Below, in pieces: positions 39,454 through 49,536 of a stretch of 64,000 bases of DNA; position 1 is the first letter of the stretch, and each line of letters starts with the position of its first letter. Made by a program: the position numbers and the translations under genes. Source of the stretch: Otis tarda (Eukaryota > Chordata > Aves > Otidiformes > Otididae); the NCBI GenBank assembly GCA_026413225.1, contig CM048552.1, positions 48,871,001 to 48,935,000 on the forward strand. The letters run 5' to 3'. The notes beneath the pieces were generated by a model. That model ran no database searches. It was not told the DNA's origin and worked only from the letters and a program-made list of their open reading frames with translations.

Positions 39454-40559
39454 TGTGGCCACTTAATTCTACCTAAGATATTAAAGAATTTTAATATGTG
39501 TATTTACATATACAGCTATATAATTGTACATAGTTGTTTTACACAGAAAGATTGATTTCATTTCTCTTTTTGGTTTTTAGTGGGTTGTTTCACTAGAAAC
39601 ATGAAAAATTGAATACTTCTATAACTGGCTGACTTTTAGACCTTGTCTCAATTCAGACCAAAGTTAGAAAAATCTTATGACACATTATTCTTTGTCTTGA
39701 TACATTATTCTTTGTCTGTCCACAAATACAAAGGTCAGAGGCACATCTTTTCCCATTTTTCCTTCTCCATATTTTAAATCTCTAGCCCACATCACCATCA
39801 TTCTGTCTTAAGCAGCCTCTTCAGCCAAGAGTTTTTGACTACTGCTTTTCTCTTATGATGGCTAGTAGACATACATGATTCTTTCACCTTGCGATGGAAA
39901 TACTAGTGTATTTGTGACGGTTCCCATGGCTACAGTTTCAGTCACCTTAAAAAGTGAAGCTAGGGCCTATCACCAAGCCTCTTTCTTTTCTTAACCTGTG
40001 GTAAAAGGAAAATGATATGAACATTCATGACAGGTCGTCGAGGTACATGGTCTGTGACTGGGTTGCTGTGCCCCAAATGTGATTTTTTGTTCTTTTTCTC
40101 CTGTTTTGGAGCTGCATTTATTTTGCTCATATTATACAATATATACATATGCAAATACACACTTTAGCCATGTTTAAGCAGGTTTAGTGTCTCTTTATAT
40201 TAACAGATATATTTATCTAACACAGATTCTTTCTTTCTTCTGATGTCCAAAAAAGTCTCCATTCTAATATGTGCTTAAATATATATTGTGGGGTTTTTTT
40301 TGTTGTTTTAATCATCTAGTAAGGCCCTCGGTTTTCAGCAAAACATAGTAATGTACTTAAAAGCCTTCTTGAGTAGGACATATGTGCCTAAGGGGAACAC
40401 AAGGTTTCTAAAAGATAAATCTCTGGAGCAGCAGTTTTGACCACTTTGGCATATGCAATGCTAACCTTTTTGTTTTTCTGGTTCTTATTATGCCAGCCCT
40501 ATCTCAGCGTCTGTGACTCACTAGGCAGTAGGCAGCAGGGTTAGAAGTGCAGATATATA
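39454..40559. other. Gene-free spacer between LTR and CCER1
   Basis: AT-rich, with no recognisable exon. It includes the presumed 3' flank of CCER1. Confidence 0.5.
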
Positions 40560-40565
40560 TTTATT
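40560..40565 (-). terminator. Candidate poly(A) signal of CCER1
   Basis: AATAAA on the minus strand, 94 bases beyond the CCER1 stop codon and a plausible distance for a short 3' UTR. No transcript evidence is available. Confidence 0.4.
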
Positions 40566-40658
40566 TAGGGAGCTGAATGTCAAGAGTTTGTCTGCTCTTA
40601 ACAGCTGATGATTTTACAAGTCAGATGTTTTCGTTGTGCTGTCACTCCGCTTTAGGTT

Positions 40659-41393
40659 TCACAGTAGATATCTTCTTGGCACTTCTAGTTCTTGGCCAGC
40701 AGGCTGTGTGCTCTCCTCTTCCTCTTCTGTAGATGTTCCTGCATCCTCCTGGGCCGTGGAAGGGAGAAGGACTGTGAGAGGGAAGTCTTCACCTGCAGGG
40801 CTGCAGTTACCGCTTTCTCCAAACATCGCCTCTGCTACTTCCTCCGTGTTTCTCCACGTGGACTCATGCTGGTCCATGATGTACTGGGTGGTGTTGTGGG
40901 GTGTGCACATCCCTGGCAGGCAGCACCCTGCCATGTTCATGGGGCGGAGGCACGCTCTTGCCTTTCGCAGCGCCGCTGCTGGGATGTGCAAGGTTGTGAC
41001 CGAGCAGTGCTTCTTCACGTTCCAGAACAGCCCTTCCTTGTGGCCTTCCTCATCGTCTCTGTTAAAATACCGTTTTCCCCTGCGTTGCCGTCGCTTCCGT
41101 CGTCTTCTGCCCCTGCCACGCCTGCTGCGCCGTCGGAGTAAGAGGGGCACGTCATCCGCCTGCACCTGCTGCTGCAGCCCTTGCCTGTTGCTGCTGCCCT
41201 CACCTTGCCATGCCTCCTTGTGCTGCTCAGGACTGACTGCAGTCGGTAGTGTAGCATGGCTGGGTGGGCTGTGCAAGGGATGATCTTCTCTCCTACTGGG
41301 ATCTGGCTCTGCAGCAAGGGCAGCATCCCTGTCATCATGAGGAACATTTAGCTGGGAGGCCTGGAAGGGAGCCTTGTAACTTGCCCACCCCAT
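40659..41393 (-). CDS. CCER1: CCER1-like coiled-coil glutamate-rich protein 1, intact single exon
   Basis: A 244-codon frame runs ATG to TGA without interruption. An in-frame TGA lies only six codons upstream of the ATG, and the start context AGCATGG is strong, so this start is well supported. Residues 164-175 contain TPHNTTQYIMDQ, which closely resembles the NTTQFIMNQ block that I recall as the best conserved part of mammalian CCER1. A very basic arginine-rich tract spans residues 87-108, as in the mammalian protein, where a basic region also precedes that block. A short glutamate run follows at 223-227. Mammalian CCER1 is also a single-exon gene and is the immediate neighbour of EPYC in the same orientation, as here. 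It is germline-specific in mammals and is reported to act in spermatid nuclei during histone-to-protamine exchange. The bird protein is much shorter than the roughly 400 residues of the human one, and most of the acidic C-terminal half is absent. Orthology is inferred from motif and synteny; function in birds is unproven. Confidence 0.82.
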   Translation of the reverse strand: MGWASYKAPFQASQLNVPHDDRDAALAAEPDPSRREDHPLHSPPSHATLPTAVSPEQHKEAWQGEGSSNRQGLQQQVQADDVPLLLRRRSRRGRGRRRRKRRQRRGKRYFNRDDEEGHKEGLFWNVKKHCSVTTLHIPAAALRKARACLRPMNMAGCCLPGMCTPHNTTQYIMDQHESTWRNTEEVAEAMFGESGNCSPAGEDFPLTVLLPSTAQEDAGTSTEEEEESTQPAGQELEVPRRYLL

Positions 41394-43539
41394 GCTGACA
41401 CCCTGCTGTCACGAAGAGGCTTTTCAGCTGGGATGGCCTGGGGGCAAAATGACAGGCTGCCTTGCCACCCCGCCTGTTGGAACCAGCGGGGCATGTTTAT
41501 GACATAGGAGTGGTGGTTGTGACAAGGATACTGGCCTTTGTGACCTCAGCCTCAGTCAGCAGTGGGGCCAGGGCACCTCTACACCTCCATCTCACGTAAG
41601 CCTAGGACCCAGACCAGGTCGAGATTTGATGTTAGTCAGTCTTAATTTTTTTTTGCCTTAAAACACCTTGTAAAAGTGAGTGAATGTTGTTCTGGCCGTG
41701 TGGCAGAGGAAGATGCAGTGGAGCTAAGTAACTTTCACAAGCTCACACAAAGTCAGCACTGCCAAACAGCCCGTCTCACTTTCCTGATTCACAATCCTGC
41801 ATCCAGTCCTTACGTCACCTGTTGGAATTAATTCCTGTCCTTCCATTGTGAAAGGCAGCATGATGGATAGCAGGCCTGTCTGAAGATTCATTTTCTATAC
41901 ATACGATACCTACATCACACCAGGTGCTATTTGTAGCATCTCTTTTGTTGGCTTCCTGGGATATAGAATAAATAAATAAATAATCAAACAAATAAATTAT
42001 TTTTTCTGCTGTGGAGAGATAAAAAGGTTTATAAAAGACAGTTAGGTTGAAGACAGGTGTTATACATAACATTTATGGAAAAACAGGTATGTATCCTCAT
42101 TCTCACCACACAAAGAGAAGGGTGGGGTTTTTTTGTGGCTACGTTTGACTGTGAAAGTTCACAAGGCTTATGTAGCTAGGAAGAAGTAGGGATTTATTGT
42201 TTTATCCCCCTGTGCATCCACTGATATTGTCAGATCAGGCTTACAGTTTCATAGTAAGTGATGCAAATCCACTTTTAGACCAGTATCTGTGTCCATCTTT
42301 TACTGAGAGCACGACTCTGAATATTCATACTTAATGATTAGAGCTTCTGGATAGTATTATGCCCTGGGGCATAATATTTGTTTAAATACAAAATAAGAAA
42401 AACAGTACTGTATTTTGAAAAACATAAATTATTTGTTTGCAATATTCCATGCAAAAAAAAAAAAAAGATTTTTTCCTTTCTTTTTTATATTCTATGCTAA
42501 TTAAAAAAAAAAAGTAAAAAAAACAAATTCACACAATGTTCCTTTGTTTTTCTCTTGAAAAGGTTTCCCATTCCTTCAACTTTCATTAAAGATGAAAGGA
42601 AAAAAAAATACACATAGGATTAAGCTTACCAAACATAAACAAAGTCACTTCTACCCTTGACGTTAGGCTTTGGTATGGCAGCAAGTGTTACTACTTGTTA
42701 ACACACGATGGCAGCAGTAGTCTAGGAAATGATTAACAGATGATGGCACATTAGTAAAAAGAACTCTCTCCTCACCTTTTTTTTCTAGAGATAGCTGCAG
42801 GTTTTGCTTATGATTCTTAACAGTTGCTGAGCTCGGCTCCACAGAGAAATGAAAAAAAAAAAACTTTTTAAAAAAGAAGAAAAAAAGGAAGGTTCATAGT
42901 CTTTACTTACTCAAAATAGCCCTAACTTCCAGATACAGTTTGTGATCTTAAACTTGATGTATAAAATGGCAGTCAGGTAATGTCATTAACCATACTGACT
43001 CTCTGGAAAGCGTTCTTTGGCTTATCGTCTTAACTATAGCAGGTTCTGTACTCATTCTTTACCTCCTGGTCAGATTGTAGCACTTTGAGGATCTTCCCAA
43101 ATCAGAAGAAAGATTCCTTAAGCAGCCCGTTCAGCTAACAGTGCTCCCTTATCTGTGATCAATTTTGAGTGAGGTATCAAAGGTGCTTGCTGGAGAGACA
43201 TACCAACTAATCAAATACAACTTTTTCCAAACTGCATTGTCACTTCGTCTTAAATAAGGAAAAGTCTTTTAAATGTGCAAAAGTAGTTTAAGAAACATAG
43301 CAATCAGTTTGATTGGATCTGGTGTCAGTACTTAGCTTCTTGTTGAACACTGATAGCTTCAGCCTTTCTGCAGAATGTGTCTGCAGGTATTTCCTTTCAG
43401 ATGAGCTTTGTGATAGAAACTAGACATTTAACATCAGTTCCCTGTAACTTAAAGTAATTGCACAGTGTTGAATGGTTGAGAATTTCATGGGTCTCCCAAG
43501 CTGAGTCAGATTGGTCCTGTGGCTGAAGGAACGTTTGTG
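41394..43539. other. Spacer upstream of CCER1
   Basis: The first 250 bp are GC-richer than the rest and presumably hold the CCER1 5' UTR and promoter. A CRE-like TGACCTCA (one mismatch to TGACGTCA) sits near 41551. The rest is AT-rich with A-runs near 42450, 42510 and 42850. No other gene is seen. Confidence 0.45.
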
Positions 43540-43938
43540 CTGATGATGATGGGCCACAAAGGAGCACCTCTCCTTTGTGGACAGGCTGAGAGAGTTGGAG
43601 CTGTTCAGCCTGGAGAAGACAAGGCTCCAGGGAGACCTGATAGTGGCCTTCCAATACCTATAAGGGGGCTTATAGGAAAGATGGGGAGAAACTCTTTAAC
43701 AGGGCCTATTGTGATAGGACAAGGGGTAATAGTTTTAAAATAGAGGGAAGTAGATTCAGATTAGATATTAGGAAAAAAAAAAATTATGATGAGGGTAGTG
43801 AAACACTGAACAGGTTGCCCAGAGAAGTGGTAGATGCCCCATCCCTGGAAACATTCAAGGCCAGGTTGGACGGAGCTCTGAACAACCTGATCTAGTTGGA
43901 GATGTCCCTGCTTCTTGCAGGGGGGTTGGACTAGTGGG
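43540..43938 (+). mobile_element. CR1 LINE 3' fragment
   Basis: Matches the terminal part of CR1 ORF2 and 3' UTR. 'ggagcacctctcct' lies near 43561, 'caggctgagagagttgga' near 43581, 'acaaggggtaatagtttt' near 43720 and 'ttgcaggggggttggactag' at 43916-43935. The frame is broken by stops and an A-run insertion near 43773. The last bases of the element with the microsatellite tail are missing. Confidence 0.9.
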
Positions 43939-46896
43939 CACATCAACTGTATTACCTCTGATAACACTCTCATGCTATAAGGATAGTGTAAGGCCTGATT
44001 GATTAAGAAAATCAGAGCAGAACATATATTTTCAGACTATGGATTCAGAATAAGTGGAAATACCATTCTACAACCTGGAAAACAGGATGAGGCAAGTCTG
44101 AAGATGATGCCACACTCACTGTGTTGTAGTAACCAACTAGCAGGAGCTGCAGCTGTTTTGGCTATGTTCTGTGGCACTAAGGTCCTGTAGCACACCTCAC
44201 ATAGTGGCCCACTCTGGAGCCAGCAAGTCAAACATTGCAGATGTTTTCTGCAGGCACCCAAATTCTGTGTTGTAAGAGTAGAATAGTGCACAAAGGATCA
44301 AGGGAGTGAGATAAAGAAATTAATTCAGTGAAGCACAGCCAATTTCTTCAAACAGGACTTGGCTACAGAAAAGCTGGGAATCACCATTTGTTTGGCTTTG
44401 TTTTTAAAATTATTTTTTATTCTTTATAGACTTTCCAGGTTCTTACCCCAATATTGAGTATTTCACAAAGACAACTATCTGCAAATATAACTCCTTTCAT
44501 TTGTCACTCAGGTATGCCAGAGTCTAAACTCTGCACATAAAGGATAAATATGCTTTTCAGACTAGGGGGCAAAGAATTTAAATTAAAGTGGTACACTTGT
44601 CTTCTTGTGTTGTGATTGTACCCTTTTGTATCTCATGAATTAATTTTGAAGCAATTATTTGATGTTAGGGTGGTCTAGGTCTGAGTTCGCTCCTAAAAAT
44701 TCGGTCTGATTCAGTTGCTGAGAGAAATGTTTTCGTTTTCAACTTCAGAGAAGTAAGATTCTCTCCATTTACTGTGTTCTGGCTTCCTTACTTCTGCAAA
44801 CTCACTCACCTGGGTGCACGCTCTTTTACTTACTATGAGTTTTCTATTTTATTGCCTGAAATTTGGGTTAACCTCCCTTCTTTTTAATAAATGAGAACCC
44901 CAAATTTCATATAGATCACCTCTGAAATAATAATTAAAAAAAACCTCATGCAAACATCATTTTTAACTGCAACCAAATAAAAGTGAGGATACTGTTCTTG
45001 CTGATGTTAACAGTGCGAATGGCGAAAGGTAGCAGACTCAGTGGCAGAAAACAGAAGAGATTACTATTTTTGCCTTAACATCCACTAACAATATAAAGGG
45101 GAACACAATTGATTTTCAGTATATATAGTGAACAAAAGTGAAAATATAGTGAGTGTGCTTGGCTTTGTGAACTTGCACAAGAATATTGTCCTTATTAATG
45201 GTTTTGTTCATTTGGGTTTTTGTGTGTTTTCCCTAGGAAGCAGAGACTTATAGTATGGGCACAGGACTGGGCACGGTCTCTAATGCTTAGTTTTTTCCAT
45301 TGCACAGCTTTTTCAAGGCTCTTAGTTGTTCTGGTTTTATCTGTCTTTTGCTAAAATCAATCAGGTTCATGCACATTCGCTTTGTGAAAGCAGCATGAAG
45401 ATAACTCCAGTAGAAAATTTCTAAAGGCTTTTCTCTCACAAAAGTCAGTGGAAAATGACAGTTACACTACTGCTTACGGCCTTGAAAATATTCCCTAGGA
45501 GTCTTCACAGTCATTGGAAACAGAAGTCAGTAAGAATAGAGTTGTCTTGTTTCTGCATCTCCGGTGCTCTTTTTATTTCTGATGTATGCCAGGCATGACA
45601 TTTCCAAACACAGGAGATATTGTAGGAGTTTTTGCTTCTCCTTTGGTGCAGTTTTTGGACAACTTCTTTTCATTAAATTTTACATTGACTTTTTGCCTGT
45701 ATCGTACATTCACAGTTGCAGAAGTCAAAACATTTTTTTTTACTGACACAGGCATACACTTGGCATGTGCTTGAATGGGGAAGTTGCAAGACTGCTTGAA
45801 GGACAAGCACAGGCTTAGACTTTATGTTTGGCAGTGCTGTTGCAGGATACTGAACTGCAGAGGAAGAGAAGCTAAGGCTCAGGCAGAGAAAGGTAGCAGA
45901 GCAAATGCACTCTGCATGCTGAGCACCTCTCCTAAGCCTCTGAAGAACGGAATTTGGTAGCCATCTTCAGGAGTTCTGTTCACATGAACCATCATAGTTG
46001 AGTTCCATGAGACTCAGCCTGATTTGTAACGTGGAACAAAGACTGAAGTTCAGAGAATCCACACAAAAAAGAAAAACATATACACAGAAAACTGTGAACT
46101 CCCTGGCTAGATTTCTGCAACTGGATAAGGTCTGCATCAAATTAGTATAGCTGACCACTATACAAGGGATGGAGCTCTGGTTTGTGGTTTTGGAGTTTTC
46201 TTCCAAGGCAGAGTTTAGAGAGATTATATTCCATTTAGTATTTCTTGACTTCTGGAGTACAATAGTTGATTTTTATCTACCACAGAAATTTCTACTTTTT
46301 TTTTCACAACATACCCTTTCCTCACTGTCCTTGATCTGAAAGTATCTTGCAAACCAGTCTTTAAATTGCAGGTACGCACCATAGAATATGCTTGGGGGCC
46401 GGATATCTGAACACCCACATTCTTTTGTGTAATTGGGGTGAACCATCCTCATTACGATTCGAAAGGGTTGCTCTCTCAAAATAATATGCATCTTCCCTGA
46501 AACACATGTAGTATGGGCAACAAATCCATTACCATGGCATGGTGCTTGACCTCTGCACAAGAACTCAGGGATTGATTCAACCTACTGCAGCAACTGTTAA
46601 AGGGTCTTTAGTGCTCTCCCACCCTTCCCAACTCAGCCCTTGAATTTTTTTCTTTCCCAGAGCACATGTGCTCCACTGGGAACATGAAGAGCTGGTGATG
46701 GCATGGGGGGTGAGTTGTGAATGGAAAGAAATGGGTAGAATCTCTTTAGCATAAAAATAAATGCAGCTAGAGAATAAGACTTCTGGGATTTTGCTGCTCT
46801 CCTTCTGCTTTTCAGCAAGACAGGAGAGAACAAGAATAATCTATCTCTGCTTTCAACCCTGCTTTCTTTCTCTCTTCCTTAATTTTGTCACTCCAC
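43939..46896. other. Gene-free stretch
   Basis: No exon, RNA gene or repeat family recognised. Frames on both strands around 45570-45800 and 46270-46560 are of chance length. Confidence 0.5.
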
Positions 46897-48091
46897 GGTG
46901 GACAAGGGACGGGCAACGGATATCGTCTACCTGGACTTGCGCAAAGCTTTTGACACTGTCCCGCATGACATCCTTCTCTCTAAACTAGAGAGACATGGGT
47001 TCGATGGATGGACCACTCGGTGGATAAGGAGTTGGCTGGATGGCCGCACTCAGAGAGTGGTGGTCAACGGCTCAATGTCCAAGTGGAGACCGGTCACCAG
47101 TGGCGTCCCTCAGGGGTCCATGTTGGGCCCGGCCCTGTTCAACATCTTTGTCGGCGACATGGACAGTGGGATAGAGTGCACCCTCAGCAAGTTCGCCGAT
47201 GACACCAAGCTGTGTGGTGCGATTGACACGCTGGAAGGGAGGGATGCCATCCAGAGGGACCTTGACAGGCTGGAGAGGTGGGCCTGTGCAAACCTCATGA
47301 AGTTCAACCAGGCCAAGTGCAAGGTCCTGCACCTGGGTCATGGCAATCCCAGGCACAAATACAGGGAAGAGGCGGAGAATGGATTGAGAGCAGCCCTGAG
47401 GAGAAAGACTTGGGAGTGCTGGTAGACGAGAGGCTCAACATGAGCGGGCAATGCGCCCTTGCGGCCCAGAAGGCCAACCGCATTCTGGGCTGCATCAAGA
47501 GGAGCGTGGCCAGCAGGTCGAGGGAGGTGATTCTGCCCCTCTACTCTGCCCTGGTGAGACCCCACCTGGAGTACTGCATCCAGTTCTGGAGTCCCCAACA
47601 CAAGAAGGACATGGACCAGTTGGAAAGGGTCCAGAGGAGGGCCACAAAGATGATCAGAGGGCTGGAGCACCTGTCCTATGAGGACAGGCTGAGAGAGTTG
47701 GGGCTGTTCAGCGTGGAGAAGAGGAGGCTCCGGGGAGACCTGATAGCAGTCTTCCAATACCTCAAGGGGGCCTACAGGAAAGATGGGGAGAAGCTGTTCA
47801 GTAGGGCCTGTTGTGATAGGACAAGGGGTAATGGGTTTAAACTAGAAGGAGGTAGGTTTAGATTAGATATTAGAAAAAAATTTTTTACAATGACAGTTGT
47901 AGAGCACTGGAAAAGGTTGCCCAGAGAGGTGGTGGATGCCCCATCCCTGGAAATGTTCAAGGCCAGGCTGGATGAGGCTCTGAGCAACCTGATCTAGTCA
48001 GAGATGTCCCTGCTTCTTGCAGGGGGGTTGGACTAGATGACCTTTGAAGGTCCCTTCCAACTCTAACCATTCTATGATTCTATGATTCTAT
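46897..48091 (+). mobile_element. 5'-truncated CR1 LINE, best preserved copy
   Basis: Two overlapping frames encode the C-terminal half of CR1 ORF2. The first (46898-47425) carries reverse-transcriptase blocks: [20 protein letters not shown] with a catalytic aspartate, [12 protein letters not shown], and the FADD box (KFADDTKL). The second (to the TAG at 47995-47997) carries the 'thumb' and C-terminal region ending in DEALSNLI. The frames are joined by a small frameshift at about 47360-47375; otherwise the sequence is nearly open. The 3' UTR ends in repeats of 'attctatg' at 48069-48091. The copy lacks the endonuclease domain and the first part of the reverse transcriptase, so it cannot move by itself. 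It is the youngest-looking CR1 here and ends about 1.3 kb from the EPYC stop codon. Confidence 0.96.
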
Positions 48092-49103
48092 ATTCCATCC
48101 CTGCCTCCCCTAACCTCCTTCCTCCCAGCTCCATCCCCTACTCAGGTCCCAGAAGTTCTTTGGCAGCACAGTTCCCTCTATTACATTATATCCTGTGATC
48201 CTTTGAAAGCTTTTTATCCATTTTCTCTTCCTTGGTACGCAGGTCACTCATTCAAACTTAGGATTTCTTCTGCTTACACCTCCGTTTGCTGGAGAGGAAA
48301 TAGCTTCACAATCAGGGTGTGAAGTAAGTAGTGGAGGTTAACATTCATATGTATGTTTTATAGGTAACAGAAAACATCTGAGTATGAAAATGCTCCTGTT
48401 CTGTAGGAATCTCATATTCAAATTAATTAGATTACCCATCAATGTTGCAATAGAGAGTCCTTTTTTAAAAAAAATATATATATATTTTCTCAGGATCAGT
48501 TTTTGTCTGATTGTTTCCTTAATTTATGTGATAGTGTTGGGCTAACTACATGGTTACAGCCAGTTCTGGGAACTTCTGCTTACCTGCTAGGCACTGGGAA
48601 AATACTGCTTGAACTGGAGTGTAAGGCAATGTCCACACCTATGTTAACCATGTGAACTTGACTAAGTAGTTATTTTGGAAGTCTTTGGAGCTGAATTTCT
48701 ACTGTCGCATTACAAAAACCAATTATTACTGCAATGTGTAAATAAATCGTTTATGAACTTTGGAGGGATAATTTGATACAAGTTTAATCTCTATATTCTA
48801 TTATTGATTCAAGGAAAAGTTCTGTTTGCTAAAGAAAACATACTTTGGGGAATACTGCTAGTACTTTTCCAAAATGAAGGAATGCTTAAGGAAAGAAGTA
48901 GAAAAATGGATGTGTCTCTGAGAAAAAAAAAAAATTTAATTATAGGAAAAGAGGATAAATATTCAATTGTGTATATATATTTTATTTTTATTTCTTTATT
49001 TACTATTTTATAGTTAGATTTTAACATATAAAATTATTTAACTTTAGAATTCATGCATTAGAGCTGAATAATTCAGTATAAAATTTTGCATGTACATTGA
49101 TCT
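48092..49103. other. Downstream flank of EPYC
   Basis: AT-rich flank with no gene. Several minus-strand AATAAA hexamers occur around 48980-49000, so the EPYC 3' UTR may extend into the first part of this stretch. Confidence 0.45.
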
Positions 49104-49109
49104 TTTATT
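49104..49109 (-). terminator. EPYC: Candidate poly(A) signal of EPYC
   Basis: AATAAA on the minus strand, about 260 bases after the EPYC stop. Further AATAAA hexamers lie near 48980-49000, so the true site is uncertain. Confidence 0.4.
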
Positions 49110-49365
49110 GCCTTCAGTACAGTTTTTTGTAGTAAAATATTTTTCTTGATACTGCTATAAAACTTATAATTGGGTAGATAATGGAGTTGCCTTTTAGCAT
49201 TTCATATTATTCTTTGTATCTCAGTAATCAATTTCATTATTAATAGAAATATTTCCCAAATTAATGAGATTTTTTAAAAATGCATCTTGCTTACTGTAGT
49301 AGTGAGTTAATAGTTTGTCTTTAAGTATTCTTATAGCGTATGACAGTATTGGCTTATGTCAAAAC

Positions 49366-49536
49366 TTAGATGAGGTTACCAACTGGCAAACGGGGTAGAC
49401 ACATGTATGCATAAGGTGTTTTGCTGAGGTTGATGGGATTACCATCCAGTCTGATGTCTTCAAGAGCCCTACGTACATAAGTAAAATCTTTCATTTTGCA
49501 GAAAGTGTCTTCGTGCATCTCTTGAATGTTGTTGTT
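49366..49536 (-). CDS. EPYC: EPYC terminal coding exon: C-terminal cap
   Basis: 171 bases including the TAA stop, after a TATTTATTTAG acceptor. It begins NNNIQEMHEDTFCKMKDFTY and ends PRLPVGNLI. Two cysteines (in DTFCKM and YMCLP) form the expected C-terminal disulphide pair of the family. Confidence 0.97.
   Translation of the reverse strand, partial: NNNIQEMHEDTFCKMKDFTYVRRALEDIRLDGNPINLSKTPYAYMCLPRLPVGNLI

Noticed and set aside
40636-41283. Plus-strand 215-codon open frame opposite CCER1
   Set aside because: It is the antisense of the CCER1 frame; its Cys/Ser/Leu-rich content is what the GC-rich basic tract gives when read backward.
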